Source: Pseudomonas entomophila (GTDB lineage Bacteria > Pseudomonadota > Gammaproteobacteria > Pseudomonadales > Pseudomonadaceae). From it: DNA of 64,000 nucleotides. Both the position numbers and the translations under genes were made by a program. The stretch is from positions 3,244,001-3,308,000 of the forward strand of contig NZ_CP070982.1 in the NCBI RefSeq assembly GCF_018417595.1, read 5' to 3'. Below the pieces are notes generated by a model, which searched no databases, was not told where the DNA came from, and saw only the letters and a list, made by a program, of their open reading frames with translations. Below, piece by piece: positions 1-9,455 of the stretch. The first letter of the stretch is position 1. Each line of letters opens with the position of its first letter.

Positions 1-768
1 CTCAAGGCCGTGGAAATCCCGGTGCATCCACGCGAAGGCATGGACCTTGGCGTGCTCGCCCAAACCCTGGAAAAACATCCGGTCAAGGCCGTGTGGTGCA
101 TGACCAACTTCCAGAACCCGGTGGGCGCCAGCATGCCGGAGGCGAAGAAGCAGCAACTGGTCGAGCTGCTGCGCCGCCACCAGGTGCCGCTGATCGAAGA
201 CGATGTCTATGCCGAGCTGTACTACTCGCAGCAGGCACCGAAGCCGGCCAAGGCCTTCGATACCGAGGGGCTGGTGATGCACTGCGGCTCGTTCGCCAAG
301 AGCCTGGCCCCAGGCTACCGCATCGGCTGGGTCGCCGCCGGGCGTTTCGCGCAGAAGATCGAACGGCTCAAGCTGATGACCTCGCTCTGCGCCTCGATGC
401 CGGCCCAGGCAGCCATCGCCGACTACCTGCAACACGGCGGCTATGACCGCCACTTGCGCAAGCTGCGTTATGCACTGGAAGGCCAGCAGGCCAACATGCT
501 CGCTGCCATCGGCCGCCACTTTCCGGCGCAGACCCGCGTCAGCCAACCTTCCGGCGGTTACTTCCTGTGGCTCGAACTGCCCGAGCAGATGGATGCGCTG
601 AAGCTGTTCCACATGGCCCTGGCCCAGGGCATCAGCATCGCGCCGGGGCCGATCTTCTCGCCGACCCGACGCTTCGGCAACTGCATCCGCCTCAACTACG
701 GCAGCCCCTGGGGCGATGGCCCCGAGCAGGCCATGGAAACCCTCGGACGGATCGTGCGCTCGTTCTAG
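1..768 (+). CDS. PLP-dependent aminotransferase, C-terminal part (MocR/PdxR-like)
   Basis: The frame is open from base 1 and ends at TAG 766-768, so the N-terminus lies outside the window. What remains is the large and C-terminal part of a fold-type I aminotransferase: FQNPVGASMP, then EDDVYAELYY with the Asp and Tyr expected to contact the cofactor, then SFAKSLAPGYRIGW with the Schiff-base lysine at codon 298-300, and the substrate-carboxylate arginine region CIRLNYGSPW near the end. The pattern fits MocR/PdxR-type regulators, which fuse a GntR helix-turn-helix to this fold, but a free aminotransferase cannot be excluded because the N-terminus is absent. A sensor kinase follows 54 bases later on the same strand. 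Confidence 0.85.
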   Translation, partial: LKAVEIPVHPREGMDLGVLAQTLEKHPVKAVWCMTNFQNPVGASMPEAKKQQLVELLRRHQVPLIEDDVYAELYYSQQAPKPAKAFDTEGLVMHCGSFAKSLAPGYRIGWVAAGRFAQKIERLKLMTSLCASMPAQAAIADYLQHGGYDRHLRKLRYALEGQQANMLAAIGRHFPAQTRVSQPSGGYFLWLELPEQMDALKLFHMALAQGISIAPGPIFSPTRRFGNCIRLNYGSPWGDGPEQAMETLGRIVRSF

Positions 769-822
769 CCGCCGACGGGCCGGCAGGCTACAGTGGGGCC
801 TCGCCCTCCTGCGGACTCCTGC

Positions 823-2865
823 ATGCCCGAACGTGAAATCAAGGCATTGCGTCAGCGCAACGCCGAACTCGAGAATCGCCTGGCCCAACACCGAGGCATC
901 GACGACAGCCTGTACCGTTTTCTGTTCGACACCATGGACGAAGGCTTCTGTGTCATCGAGTTCTTCGACGGCCCCCATGGTCCGCTCAGCGACTACATCC
1001 ATATCGTCGCCAACGCCGCCTACGCCCGCCACGCCGGCATCCCCAACGTGGTCGGGCAGAAGCTGCGGGAAATGGTGCCGGACGAGGCCGACGGCTGGGT
1101 CGCCCGTTACGGCGAGGTGTTGCGTACCGGCCAGCCGTTGCAGTTCGAGCAGGAACTGGTGGCCACCGGCCGAGTGCTGTCGGTCACCACGTTCCGTATC
1201 GAACCCGCCGAGCGCAACCAGGTGGCCGTGCTGTTCCAGGATGTCACCGAGCGACGTCGCGCGGAAACCGCGCTGCAACAGCTCAACGACCATCTCGAGC
1301 AGCGCGTGGCCGATGCCCTGGCCGAACGCAGCCTGTTCGCCGAACTGGTCGAACGCAGTGTGGCGCGGGTACAGGTGGTTGACACTTCGCTACGTTTTCT
1401 TGCGGTGAATGCACGCGCGGTAAAGGACTTCGAGTTTCTGTTCGGGCGCACGGTCAAGGCCGGCGACAGCCTGGCTGACTGTCTGGCCGGTTTTCCAGAG
1501 GAGTATCGGCGCTCAGTGGCGTTCTGGCGTCGAGCACTGGCGGGCGAAAGCTTCATCGAGGCAATCGAGTATGGCCGCGGGGATCGCCAGCGGCATTTCG
1601 AACTGCGCTTCAACCCGCTGCGTGATGCCCGAGGCACGATTATCGGCGCTTACCTCTTCGTCTACGACATCAGCCGTCAGGTCAGCGAGCAGCAGCGCCT
1701 GCAGGAGGCCGAGGAAGCATTGCGCCAGGCGCAGAAGATGGAAGCCGTCGGCCAGCTCACCGGCGGCATCGCCCATGACTTCAACAACCTGCTCGGGGGT
1801 ATCCTGGGCGCCCAGGAGCTGGTTCGCCAACGCTTGGAGCAAGCGCGCCTGGACGATATCCCGGCCCTGCTCGACACTGCGGGCGATTCCGCACGACGAG
1901 CCGCGGCCCTGGTGCATCGATTGCTGGCATTTTCGCGTCGCCAGACCCTGTTGCCACAGGCCACCTCGGTCGGCGCGCTGATCCTCGATATCGAGGAACT
2001 GATCCGCCGCAGCGTGGGCCCGGCCATCGCCGTCCATGTCAGCTGCGCCCCGGACCTGTGGTCGACGTTCATCGACCCACCGCAACTGGAAAGCGCCCTG
2101 CTCAACCTATGCATCAACGCCCGCGATGCCTTGCCCGGTGGAGGGCGAATCGAGATTCGTTGTGAAAACCTGTCGATCGGCACAGAACGCGCCACCGCAC
2201 TGGACCTCGTGGCGGGTGAATACCTGCAACTGAGTGTCGAAGACAATGGTCGCGGGATGTCAGCGGAAGTGGTCGAGCGGGCCATCGACCCGTTCTTCAC
2301 CACCAAGCCGCTCGGCCAGGGCACGGGGCTCGGGTTGTCGATGGCCTTCGGTTTCGTGCGTCAGTCTGGTGGCCAGTTGCAGATCCAGTCGACGCTGGGA
2401 GCAGGCACACGGATCGATCTCTACCTGCCCCGTCACCATGAAATGCCCAAGGCAGCGGAAGTCCACTCGATGGCAGAAAGGCTGGCGCACCCAGGCCGGG
2501 CGCGGATCCTGCTGGTCGAGGACCAGGCCGCGCTACGCCTGGTCATTGGCGAGGTGCTCGATGAGTTCGGGCATGACGTGAAAGGCGTTGAGCACGGTCC
2601 GGCCGCGCTGGCGCTACTGGAGCACGGCTTCGTACCGGACCTGCTGATCAGTGATATTGGTTTGCCAGGCGGCCTCAACGGGCGTCAGGTCGCCGAGGCC
2701 TGCAGAGCCTTGCATCCGGACCTGCCGGTGCTGTTCATCACCGGCTATGACGAGAGCGCGGCGCTCAGCGACGGCCAGTTACCTGCGCGCACCGCCGTAT
2801 TGCGCAAACCGTTCGAACTGCCGGCCATCGCCGACCTGGTCGCGCAGTTGCTGGCGGCCGGGTAA
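823..2865 (+). CDS. PAS-domain hybrid sensor histidine kinase with C-terminal receiver
   Basis: A 680-residue soluble hybrid kinase with no membrane segment. In order: a short N-terminal coiled coil ([19 protein letters not shown]), a PAS-like domain (about 30-150), a coiled-coil linker, a second PAS domain (about 170-290), HisKA with the phospho-acceptor in [11 protein letters not shown] (His318), an HATPase with N box ([10 protein letters not shown]) and G boxes ([21 protein letters not shown]), and a receiver domain with acceptor Asp611 in [11 protein letters not shown] and Lys in LRKPFEL. I chose ATG 823; a GTG at 793 is in frame but would lengthen the protein without adding a recognisable domain. 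The cytoplasmic signal and the partner are unknown, and no separate response regulator is adjacent. Confidence 0.92.
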   Translation: MPEREIKALRQRNAELENRLAQHRGIDDSLYRFLFDTMDEGFCVIEFFDGPHGPLSDYIHIVANAAYARHAGIPNVVGQKLREMVPDEADGWVARYGEVLRTGQPLQFEQELVATGRVLSVTTFRIEPAERNQVAVLFQDVTERRRAETALQQLNDHLEQRVADALAERSLFAELVERSVARVQVVDTSLRFLAVNARAVKDFEFLFGRTVKAGDSLADCLAGFPEEYRRSVAFWRRALAGESFIEAIEYGRGDRQRHFELRFNPLRDARGTIIGAYLFVYDISRQVSEQQRLQEAEEALRQAQKMEAVGQLTGGIAHDFNNLLGGILGAQELVRQRLEQARLDDIPALLDTAGDSARRAAALVHRLLAFSRRQTLLPQATSVGALILDIEELIRRSVGPAIAVHVSCAPDLWSTFIDPPQLESALLNLCINARDALPGGGRIEIRCENLSIGTERATALDLVAGEYLQLSVEDNGRGMSAEVVERAIDPFFTTKPLGQGTGLGLSMAFGFVRQSGGQLQIQSTLGAGTRIDLYLPRHHEMPKAAEVHSMAERLAHPGRARILLVEDQAALRLVIGEVLDEFGHDVKGVEHGPAALALLEHGFVPDLLISDIGLPGGLNGRQVAEACRALHPDLPVLFITGYDESAALSDGQLPARTAVLRKPFELPAIADLVAQLLAAG

Positions 2866-2871
2866 CCGGCG

Positions 2872-3618
2872 TCAGCGCCCGCCACTCAGGTCGATGAAGG
2901 TGCCCGTCGAATAGGATGCCTTGTCCGACAGCAGCCAGAGGATCGCTTCGGCCACTTCCTCGGGGCGCCCACCGCGCCCCATGGGCAGGCCTGGCTCGAG
3001 CCTGGTGACGCGCTCGGGGTCACCGCTCAAGGCGTGGAAGCCTGTATGGATATAGCCCGGCCGTACGCCATTGACGCGCACGCCCTCGCTCGCCACCTCC
3101 TTGGCCAAACCAATGGTGAAAGTATCCAGCGCCCCCTTGGAGGCGGCATAGTCGACATACTCGTTGGGCGAGCCCAGGCGCGCGGCCATGGACGACACGT
3201 TGACGATCGCCCCGCCCTGCCCGCCATGGCGCCGCGCCATGCGCAGCAAGGCGTGCTTGGCGCAGAGCATCGGGCCGACCACGTTGGTCTTCATGACCTT
3301 GAGCAGACGGAACTCCGACATCTCTTCCACCCGGCCCTGCTGGCCGATAGTGCCGGCATTGTTGACCAGGGCGGTGACCGGCCCCAGTTCATGGTCGACA
3401 CGCTGGAACAAGTGCACCACCTCGTCCTCGACGCTGGCGTCGGCACGCACGGCGATGGCCGTGGCACCCAGCTCGCGAACCTGGGCCAGCACCGTTTCGG
3501 CGGCCTCGTCATTGGCGTGGTAGTTGATGCAGATACGATAACCCTGTTGCGCCGCCAGCAACGCGGTGGCGGCGCCGATGCCCCGGCTGGCGCCGGTGAT
3601 GACGATGACCTTGTCCAT
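2872..3618 (-). CDS. SDR family NAD(P)-dependent oxidoreductase
   Basis: A 248-residue classical short-chain dehydrogenase/reductase. It carries the cofactor-binding TGASRGIG at the N-terminus, NNAG at about residue 87, the catalytic Ser in NVSSMAARLGS and the catalytic YxxxK in YVDYAASKG, followed by the PG-containing segment VRPGYIHTGFH that shapes the substrate pocket. The Arg after TGAS and the Asn-Tyr-His after the second strand suggest NADP(H), but this is inference. Substrate is unknown; the closest general type is a glucose/ribitol dehydrogenase or FabG-like reductase. It is convergent with the upstream sensor kinase (6-base gap) and has its own upstream region. Confidence 0.9.
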   Translation of the reverse strand: MDKVIVITGASRGIGAATALLAAQQGYRICINYHANDEAAETVLAQVRELGATAIAVRADASVEDEVVHLFQRVDHELGPVTALVNNAGTIGQQGRVEEMSEFRLLKVMKTNVVGPMLCAKHALLRMARRHGGQGGAIVNVSSMAARLGSPNEYVDYAASKGALDTFTIGLAKEVASEGVRVNGVRPGYIHTGFHALSGDPERVTRLEPGLPMGRGGRPEEVAEAILWLLSDKASYSTGTFIDLSGGR

Positions 3619-3696
3619 GGATCTGCCAAATTGCCCGGAAAAGACCTACAAGATTAGGGGAAACACCCCAGCTTGATCAATGCCATGCCATCCCTT

Positions 3697-3770
3697 GCAG
3701 GAGCCAGCTTTGCTGGCGAACCGCCCCACCACCCTGTGCCCACGGTTCGCCAGCAAGGCGGGCTCCGACA
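3697..3770. repeat. Imperfect inverted repeat, second REP-like class
   Basis: GGAGCCAGCTTTGCTGGCGA is followed after a short spacer by its near complement (TTCGCCAGCAAGGCGGGCTC). The same core occurs at 17931-17975 and 48159-48220, so this is a dispersed family distinct from the GTAGGAGCGG repeats. It lies between the SDR start and the emrB stop. Confidence 0.75.
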
Positions 3771-3780
3771 GCCTTTGTTG

Positions 3781-5316
3781 TCAGTGCCCTGCCGACGCGG
3801 GCCCGGCCTTGGCGGTGAACGGCGGCTTGGCCAGCCACACCAACAGGATCAACCCAGCAAACACCCAGGTCAGCAAGGTGAAATAATCCACCGTCGACAT
3901 CATGTAGGCCTGGCTATTGAGGATCTGTTCCAGCTTCGCGTAGCTTTGCGGGCCGGCCCCGCCCAACTGCTCCAGGGAATGCCGGGTGGCCGGGTCGAAG
4001 GTGCTGATGTGCTCGCTCAGGTAGGCATGGTGCTGGTCGGCGCGACGAATCCAGATCCAGGTGGTCAACGACGCGGCGAAGCTGCCGCCCAACGTGCGCA
4101 GGAAGGTGGCCAGCCCCGAACCATCGGCGATCTGATGCGGCGGCAGGTCGGACAGCAGGATGCTCAGGGTCGGCATGAAGAACAGCGCCACACCGATGCC
4201 CATGAACAGTTGCACCAGGGCGACATGGGTGAAGTCCACCTCATTGGTGAAACCGGCGCGCATGTAGCAGCTGGCACCAATGGCCAGGAACGCGATGCCG
4301 GCCAGCACGCGCAGGTCGAAGCGGTGCGCATACTTGCCGACGAAGGGCGACATCAGCACCGGCAACAGGCCGATCGGCGCCACCGCCAGGCCCGCCCAGG
4401 TGGCCGTGTAGCCCATCTGCGTCTGCAGCCACTGGGGCAGGATCAGGTTGATGCCGAAGAACCCGGCATAGCCGCCCACCAGCACCAGGGTGCCAATGCG
4501 GAAATTGCGGTGCACGAACAAGCGCAGGTTGACCACCGGGTGGCGGTCGGTCAGTTCCCAGATGATGAAGATCGCCAGGAACACCACCGAGATCAACGTG
4601 CCGACGATGATGAACGACGACTCGAACCAGTCCAGGTCATTGCCCTTGTCCAGCACCACCTGCAGCGCCCCCACCCCCACGATCAAGGTCAGCAGGCCGA
4701 TGTAGTCCATCGGCTGGCGGCTGGTGACCACCGGCCGCGCACGCATCTGCTGGCGCACCACGGCAGCGGCGAACAGACCGATAGGGATGTTGATGAAGAA
4801 GATCCACGGCCAGCTGTAGCTGTCGGTGATCCAGCCGCCCAGGATCGGCCCGGCGATCGGCGCCACCACTGTGACCATCGCCAGCAATGCCAGGGCCATG
4901 CCTCGCTTCGCGGGCGGGTACACCGCGATGAGCAGGGTTTGCGTCATCGGGTACAACGGTCCGGCCACTACCCCCTGGAGTACCCGGAAGCCGACCAGTT
5001 CAGGCATCGACTGGGCGACGCCGCAGAGAAAGGAGGCCAGCACGAACAGCAGCGTCGCCCAGATGAACAGCTTCACCTCGCCGAAACGCCGGCTCAGCCA
5101 GCCGGTCAGCGGCAAGGCGATGGCGTTGCTTACCGCGAACGAGGTGATCACCCAGGTGCCCTGTTCGTAGCTGACCCCCAGGTTGCCGGAGATGGTCGGC
5201 AAGGCGACGTTGGCGATGGTGGTGTCGAGCACTTGCATGAAGGTCGCCAGCGACAGGCCGATGGTGGTCAGCAGCAGGCTCGGCGGGGTGAACTGCGCGG
5301 GGGCCGCCTGGCTCAT
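3781..5316 (-). CDS. emrB: EmrB/QacA (DHA2) family multidrug efflux MFS transporter
   Basis: 511 residues, matching the 512 of E. coli EmrB. It is a 14-TM major facilitator with motif GxLxxxxGRRFG-like GWLSRRFGEVKLFIW in the loop after TM2 and the DHA signature VLDTTIANVALPTISG in TM1 (LATFMQVLDTTIANVA). TM5 motif C is visible as APIAGPILGGWI. It should act with the preceding HlyD-family adaptor as an inner-membrane pump reaching an outer-membrane channel, expelling hydrophobic drugs. Its start ATG overlaps the emrA stop by four bases, so the two are translationally coupled. Substrates are inferred from family only. Confidence 0.92.
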   Translation of the reverse strand: MSQAAPAQFTPPSLLLTTIGLSLATFMQVLDTTIANVALPTISGNLGVSYEQGTWVITSFAVSNAIALPLTGWLSRRFGEVKLFIWATLLFVLASFLCGVAQSMPELVGFRVLQGVVAGPLYPMTQTLLIAVYPPAKRGMALALLAMVTVVAPIAGPILGGWITDSYSWPWIFFINIPIGLFAAAVVRQQMRARPVVTSRQPMDYIGLLTLIVGVGALQVVLDKGNDLDWFESSFIIVGTLISVVFLAIFIIWELTDRHPVVNLRLFVHRNFRIGTLVLVGGYAGFFGINLILPQWLQTQMGYTATWAGLAVAPIGLLPVLMSPFVGKYAHRFDLRVLAGIAFLAIGASCYMRAGFTNEVDFTHVALVQLFMGIGVALFFMPTLSILLSDLPPHQIADGSGLATFLRTLGGSFAASLTTWIWIRRADQHHAYLSEHISTFDPATRHSLEQLGGAGPQSYAKLEQILNSQAYMMSTVDYFTLLTWVFAGLILLVWLAKPPFTAKAGPASAGH

Positions 5317-6506
5317 CGCTGGGCCGTCTTGCCGGTGGCACTGTTCTCGTGGATCAGCCGGGCGATCAGGTTGTCGGCCTCGACCAGCTGGCGGTCATAC
5401 ACCTGGGTGGTATAGCTGGCCTGTTGTGGCGGTTGCTGGGCGAGGGCCGGGCCGCTCTGGTCGTGCAGATCGACTTCGGCGACGGTGGACAGGCCGATGC
5501 GCAGCGGGTGCTCCTTCAGCTGTTCGGGGTTCAGGTGGATACGCACCGGCACGCGCTGGACGATCTTGATCCAGTTGCCGGTGGCGTTCTGCGCCGGCAG
5601 CAGGGCAAAGGCGCTGCCGGTGCCGGCCCCCAGGCTGTCGACGGTGCCGCTGTACTTCACCTCGCTGCCGTACAGGTCGGCGCTGATCGCCACCGGCTGG
5701 CCGATGCGCATGTCGCGCAGCTGGGTTTCCTTGAAGTTGGCGTCGATCCACACCTCGTCCAGGGGAATCACTGCCATGGTCGCAGTACCCGGTTGCAAGC
5801 GCTGGCCCAGTTGCACGGTACGCTTGGCCACGTAGCCGGTGACCGGCGCCACCAGGGTGGTGCGGGCGTGGTCGAGGTAGGCCTGGCGCAGGTCGGCGGC
5901 GGCGGCCATGACCTCCGGGTGCGAGGACACCACGGTATCGTCGACCAGCGCGGTGCTGGTGTTGAGCTGCTGGCGCGCCCCATTGACGGCAGCCTGGGCC
6001 ACGGCCAGGTCGTCGCGGGAATGGGCGATTTCTTCCTGGGCGATGGCACCGCTGTCGGCCAGCACCTTGCGGCGGTTGTAGTTCTGCTGGGCCTTCTGCA
6101 GTTCGGCCTGACGGGTTTCCAGTTGGGCCTTGAGCGAATCGACGTTGCTGTACAGCCCGCGCACCTGACGCACGGTACGCGCCAGCTTGGCCTCGGCGGC
6201 CTGCAGGGTAACCTCACTGTCGGCCGGGTCGAACTGCAGCAGCACCTGGCCCGCGTGCACCAGGTCGCCATCATCGGCACCGATGCTGGTGACGGTGCCG
6301 GTGATCAGCGGGGTGATTTCCACCACGTTGCCATTCACGTAGGCGTCGTCGGTGCTTTCGTGCCAACGCCCGACCAGGCTGTACCAGGCCCAGGTGCCGG
6401 CACCGGCGAGGATCAGCAACAGTAACAGGGCAAGCAGCCAGGCCTTGCGCTTGCCCGTGTTGTCGGGCACGACGGCGGGGCTGGAGGTGTCGACGGGAGT
6501 GGCCAT
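5313..6506 (-). CDS. emrA: EmrA/HlyD family efflux adaptor (membrane fusion protein)
   Basis: 397 residues (E. coli EmrA is 390). One N-terminal membrane anchor (LLALLLLLILAGAGTWAWY, about 23-43), then the biotinyl-lipoyl-like half STDDAYVNGNVVEITPLITG, a long alpha-helical hairpin rich in Ala, Gln and Arg (about 100-210), and the second lipoyl half plus beta-barrel (TTLVAPVTGYVAKRTVQLGQ). It should bridge the inner-membrane pump EmrB and an outer-membrane TolC-like channel. No outer-membrane factor gene is present in the cluster, as in E. coli emrAB. ATG 6506 is preceded by AAGG at a suitable distance. Overlaps emrB by four bases. Confidence 0.92.
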   Translation of the reverse strand: MATPVDTSSPAVVPDNTGKRKAWLLALLLLLILAGAGTWAWYSLVGRWHESTDDAYVNGNVVEITPLITGTVTSIGADDGDLVHAGQVLLQFDPADSEVTLQAAEAKLARTVRQVRGLYSNVDSLKAQLETRQAELQKAQQNYNRRKVLADSGAIAQEEIAHSRDDLAVAQAAVNGARQQLNTSTALVDDTVVSSHPEVMAAAADLRQAYLDHARTTLVAPVTGYVAKRTVQLGQRLQPGTATMAVIPLDEVWIDANFKETQLRDMRIGQPVAISADLYGSEVKYSGTVDSLGAGTGSAFALLPAQNATGNWIKIVQRVPVRIHLNPEQLKEHPLRIGLSTVAEVDLHDQSGPALAQQPPQQASYTTQVYDRQLVEADNLIARLIHENSATGKTAQR

Positions 6507-6536
6507 GACGGTACCTTGGAGAATGCGTGACAGGGA

Positions 6537-7010
6537 TCAACGATCGCCGAAGCGGCGGATCGTCAGGGGGTCGCCGGCGCTGATCAGGACCTTGGCCAGC
6601 AAGCCTTCGAGGGTCTTGAGCTCGTCAGGCTGCAGCACCCCGACCAGCTCGTTCATCGCCGCCGCCCCCACCTGTGGCAGACGGTCGGCCAGGCGCTGGC
6701 CGTCGGCGGTCAGCGCCAGGCGCACCTGGCGACGGTCGTCCGCGCAGCGATGGCGCAGGATCAGCCCCTTCTGCTCGAGACGGTCGAGCATGCGGGTCAT
6801 CGAGCCGCTGTCCAGGCCCAGGTAGCGGCACAGCTCGGCGGGCGTGTCGACCTGGTACTGGGTGACGATGATCAGCACCTTGAACTGGGCGGCAGTGACG
6901 CCGTCGGCTTCGAGATGCCAGTCGAGGATGCGGTCCTTCAGCATGGCGGCGCGACCGAGCAACATGCCAATGGTGCAAGTCTGGAAATTTTCCGGGGTGA
7001 AATGGGACAT
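6537..7010 (-). CDS. emrR: MarR family transcriptional regulator of the efflux operon
   Basis: 157 residues with the winged helix-turn-helix of the MarR family: VTAAQFKVLIIVTQYQ, helix-turn-helix TPAELCRYLGLDSGSMTRML and wing LEQKGLILRHRCADDRRQVRLALT. It is the first gene of the emrR-emrA-emrB operon, 30 bases before emrA, the same order as the E. coli emrRAB operon. A perfect 14-base palindrome sits 33 bases upstream of its start and is the likely operator, implying autorepression relieved by drug-like ligands. The regulatory role is inferred from family and position. Confidence 0.88.
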   Translation of the reverse strand: MSHFTPENFQTCTIGMLLGRAAMLKDRILDWHLEADGVTAAQFKVLIIVTQYQVDTPAELCRYLGLDSGSMTRMLDRLEQKGLILRHRCADDRRQVRLALTADGQRLADRLPQVGAAAMNELVGVLQPDELKTLEGLLAKVLISAGDPLTIRRFGDR

Positions 7011-7043
7011 CGGGGTCTGCTCGGCTATTTGTATGAAAATATT

Positions 7044-7057
7044 ACTGCCTAGGCAGT
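7044..7057. promoter_or_regulatory. Probable EmrR operator palindrome
   Basis: ACTGCCTAGGCAGT is a perfect 14-base palindrome in an AT-rich stretch 33 bases upstream of the emrR start. Size, symmetry and position fit a MarR-family dimer site. A second, weaker dyad (TTAGCTGGCTAA) lies at 7075-7086. Confidence 0.65.
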
Positions 7058-7131
7058 GAATGTCAAAGCCTTGATTAGCTGGCTAACAAAAAATTCATGG
7101 ATGGAACAACACCCACAGCTTGACGCGGCCT

Positions 7132-7219
7132 CTGTAGGAGCGGCTTTTAGCCGCGATCACCCGCGAAGCGGGTGTGAAAGACCGCGCCGCCTGCATCGCG
7201 GCTGAAGCCGCTCCTACAG
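7132..7219. repeat. Paired REP element
   Basis: CTGTAGGAGCGGCTTTTAGC opens the element and the complementary arm ends in GCTGAAGCCGCTCCTACAG, with a variable centre containing ATCACCCGCGAAGCGGGTG. The right arm supplies the stop codon of the response regulator gene ending at 7214. Confidence 0.9.
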
Positions 7220-7852
7220 TCTGGATTGCGCCCGCAACCCCAACGCTTCGATCTGGCCGCAAGCGATCGCCATCCCCACCAGTTCGGGCAGGCTCGCAGC
7301 CTGCATGCGCTTCATCACCCGCCCCCGGTACAAGTCGATGGTCTTCACGCTCACCCCCAATCGTTCGGCAATCTCACGGTTGCCCAGCCCCTGCACCAGT
7401 GGAATGAACACATCACGCTCACGTGGGGTCAGGCTGTCGATTCGCGCCTGCACCTGCGCCACCTCGCCACTGCCCGCCCGGGCCACATCGGCGCGGCTGA
7501 GCGCGGCCTGCACGCTGTCGAGCAGCAACTGGTCGTTATAGGGTTTCTCGATGAAATCGACGGCGCCAGCCTTGAACGCCCGCACCACGATCGGCACGTC
7601 GGCGTGGCCACTGACGAAGATCAGCGGGATCTGAAGCCCCCGCTCGCGCAGCGCCTGCTGGACGGCCAGCCCCCCTGCCCCAGGCATGCGCACATCCAGC
7701 AGCACGCACGCCGGCCCCTCGTCCACACAGGCCTCCAGAAACGCCTGGCCACTGGTGAACGGCAAAGCCCGCAACCCCACCGACTCGAGCAGCCATACCG
7801 TCGAATCGAGCATGCCCGGGTCGTCGTCCACCACATACACCTTCGCTTGCAC
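7214..7852 (-). CDS. FixJ/NarL-type two-component response regulator
   Basis: Receiver domain (VYVVDDDPGMLD, acceptor Asp53 in CVLLDVRMPG, Lys in FIEKPYND) followed by a LuxR-type helix-turn-helix (LTPRERDVFIPLVQGLGNREIAERLGVSVKTI). I place the start at GTG 7852, because AGGAGGGGG sits nine bases upstream; the longer in-frame ATGs at 7870 and 7897 overlap the kinase stop or lie inside it. That gives 212 residues, normal for FixJ-type regulators. It lies 14 bases after the sensor kinase and forms an operon with it. Its last codons and TAG fall inside a REP element, so the C-terminus may be slightly altered. Confidence 0.9.
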   Translation of the reverse strand: MQAKVYVVDDDPGMLDSTVWLLESVGLRALPFTSGQAFLEACVDEGPACVLLDVRMPGAGGLAVQQALRERGLQIPLIFVSGHADVPIVVRAFKAGAVDFIEKPYNDQLLLDSVQAALSRADVARAGSGEVAQVQARIDSLTPRERDVFIPLVQGLGNREIAERLGVSVKTIDLYRGRVMKRMQAASLPELVGMAIACGQIEALGLRAQSRL

Positions 7853-7866
7853 CAGCGTCCCCCTCC

Positions 7867-9279
7867 TCATCCGCGATTCACCGCCAGGCGGCAGCACAGT
7901 ACCAGCCCACTCCCCTCGCCCGCCCGCGCCCAGAGACTGCCGCCAAAGCCCTCTACGATGCTACGGCTCATGCTCAACCCCAGGCCCAGGCCGTCGGCCT
8001 TGCTGGTGGTGAACGGAGTGAAGATTTCGTCCAGTCGCTCGGGCGCGACACCCGGCCCTTGGTCAGCCACCTCCACCAGTACCCCATCATCCTGGCGCGA
8101 GGCGCTGAGCAGGATACGTGACGACTGCCCGGGGTGCTGCTCTCGATTGGCGTCGATGGCATTGCGCAGCAGGTTGAGCAGCACCTGCTCCAGCAAGACA
8201 CGGTCGGCGTACACGGTCGGCAGCGCCCCGCTCACCCGCTGCTCGATGCGCACCTGCGCCCCTGCGGCCTCCCAGGCGCACAAGCGTTGCGCTTCGCTGG
8301 CCACTTCGGCGACATCGAGGGCTTGCAACTGCCGTGGCCCCTTGCGCAGGAACGCGCGCAGCCGGCGGATCACCTCGGCGGCGTGGGTGGCCTGTGCGCT
8401 GATGCGTTGCAGGCCCTGGCCGACTCGCTCGCGGGCGTGCGGGTCATGCTCGAGATTGCGCAGGTAACGCAAGCTGGCATTGCTGTAGTTGAGGATCGCC
8501 GCCAAGGGCTGGTTGATTTCGTGGGCGATACCCGAGGCCAGTTCACCCAGTGTCGCGACCCGGGCGCTGTGGGCCAGGCTTTCCTGGGCCTCGATACGCA
8601 GGGTGATATCGCGAGACACCGCGACGATCTCCACCACCGCGCCGGTGTAGGTCTCGCGGATCGCCCGGCTGGCGATCTCGAACCAACGGTAGCGGCCATC
8701 GGCGTGGCGCACGCGGCAGGTCATGGTGTGATAGCCATCCTCGTCCAGGGCGGCGGCGGCCTGCAACAACACCTGGCGCCGCTCGCGCGGGTGCAGGAAT
8801 GGGCGCACGGCACTGCCGCGCAATTGTTCCGGCCACACCCCCAGCAGGCGGAATGCAGCGGGCGTGGCGTCGAGAAAGCGCCCGTCGGGGCTGTGCCGGG
8901 AAATCAGGTCCGTGGTGTTTTCGGTAATCAAGCGGTAGAGCCGCCGGGCTCGGCTGGCGTCCCGGACAGCACGGCGTTCATCGCTCGCGTCACGACAGCG
9001 GGCCAGTACATGCTGGCCCTGGTCGTCGGGAATGAAAGTCCAGAGCAGTATGCGCTCACCCACCTCGGCCTCGACCTCGCTGATCGCCCGCCCCTGGCGC
9101 AGACAGGCACGCACCAATGCGCCATGGTTGGACGGCAACCAGCGCCTGAGCTCGGCATCGCTGCCAATCAACGCCTGCAAGGCGAGATTCAACCGCAGCG
9201 GCCGAGCATCGGGGGCCAGCAACACACTGGGCTGGGGGTCCTTGGCGAGCAAGGAAGAAGGCATGGGATCCACGGGCAT
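7867..9279 (-). CDS. PAS-domain sensor histidine kinase (FixL-like), partner of the FixJ-type regulator
   Basis: 470 residues, no transmembrane segment. A degenerate N-terminal sensor region (about 15-110), a PAS domain with PAC motif (DGRFLDATPAAFRLLG through VEIVAVSRDITLR, about 125-235), a HisKA with GIAHEINQPLAAILNY (His253), then an HATPase with N box LLNLLRNAIDAN and G boxes VADQGPGV and DGLGLGLSMSRSIVEG. The HEINQPL form is typical of FixL/DctB-type kinases. Together with the next gene it forms a soluble two-component system. The divergently oriented acyl-CoA ligase and dehydrogenase are the most obvious candidate targets. Start ATG 9279; ATG 9264 is an alternative. Confidence 0.9.
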   Translation of the reverse strand: MPVDPMPSSLLAKDPQPSVLLAPDARPLRLNLALQALIGSDAELRRWLPSNHGALVRACLRQGRAISEVEAEVGERILLWTFIPDDQGQHVLARCRDASDERRAVRDASRARRLYRLITENTTDLISRHSPDGRFLDATPAAFRLLGVWPEQLRGSAVRPFLHPRERRQVLLQAAAALDEDGYHTMTCRVRHADGRYRWFEIASRAIRETYTGAVVEIVAVSRDITLRIEAQESLAHSARVATLGELASGIAHEINQPLAAILNYSNASLRYLRNLEHDPHARERVGQGLQRISAQATHAAEVIRRLRAFLRKGPRQLQALDVAEVASEAQRLCAWEAAGAQVRIEQRVSGALPTVYADRVLLEQVLLNLLRNAIDANREQHPGQSSRILLSASRQDDGVLVEVADQGPGVAPERLDEIFTPFTTSKADGLGLGLSMSRSIVEGFGGSLWARAGEGSGLVLCCRLAVNRG

Positions 9280-9300
9280 CGGCTCTTTTATAGTAGTTTT

Positions 9301-9376
9301 ACCATATTGCTATGGTCGATCTTCCATATACGATAACGGTTCGCGTAAAAAAGCGACAGGGAGGCTTCGCCCTCCC
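9301..9376. promoter_or_regulatory. Divergent intergenic region with two dyads
   Basis: Between the kinase and the acyl-CoA ligase lie ACCATATTGCTATGGT (9301-9316, six-base arms) and a GGGAGGCTTCGCCCTCCC hairpin (9359-9376). The first is a plausible operator, the second a leader hairpin or attenuator on the ligase side. No sigma factor consensus is obvious to me. Confidence 0.4.
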
Positions 9377-9455
9377 ACACCCTGATCAGAGCTAACAATC
9401 AGCCACCGGGGGCCAGACGCACAGGATGCGCTCGCCTCCTTCACAGGACCACCGC

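Noticed and set aside
3673..5415. Plus-strand frame of 580 codons
   Set aside because: Antisense to emrB; Arg/Gln/His-rich and lacks motifs or a ribosome site.
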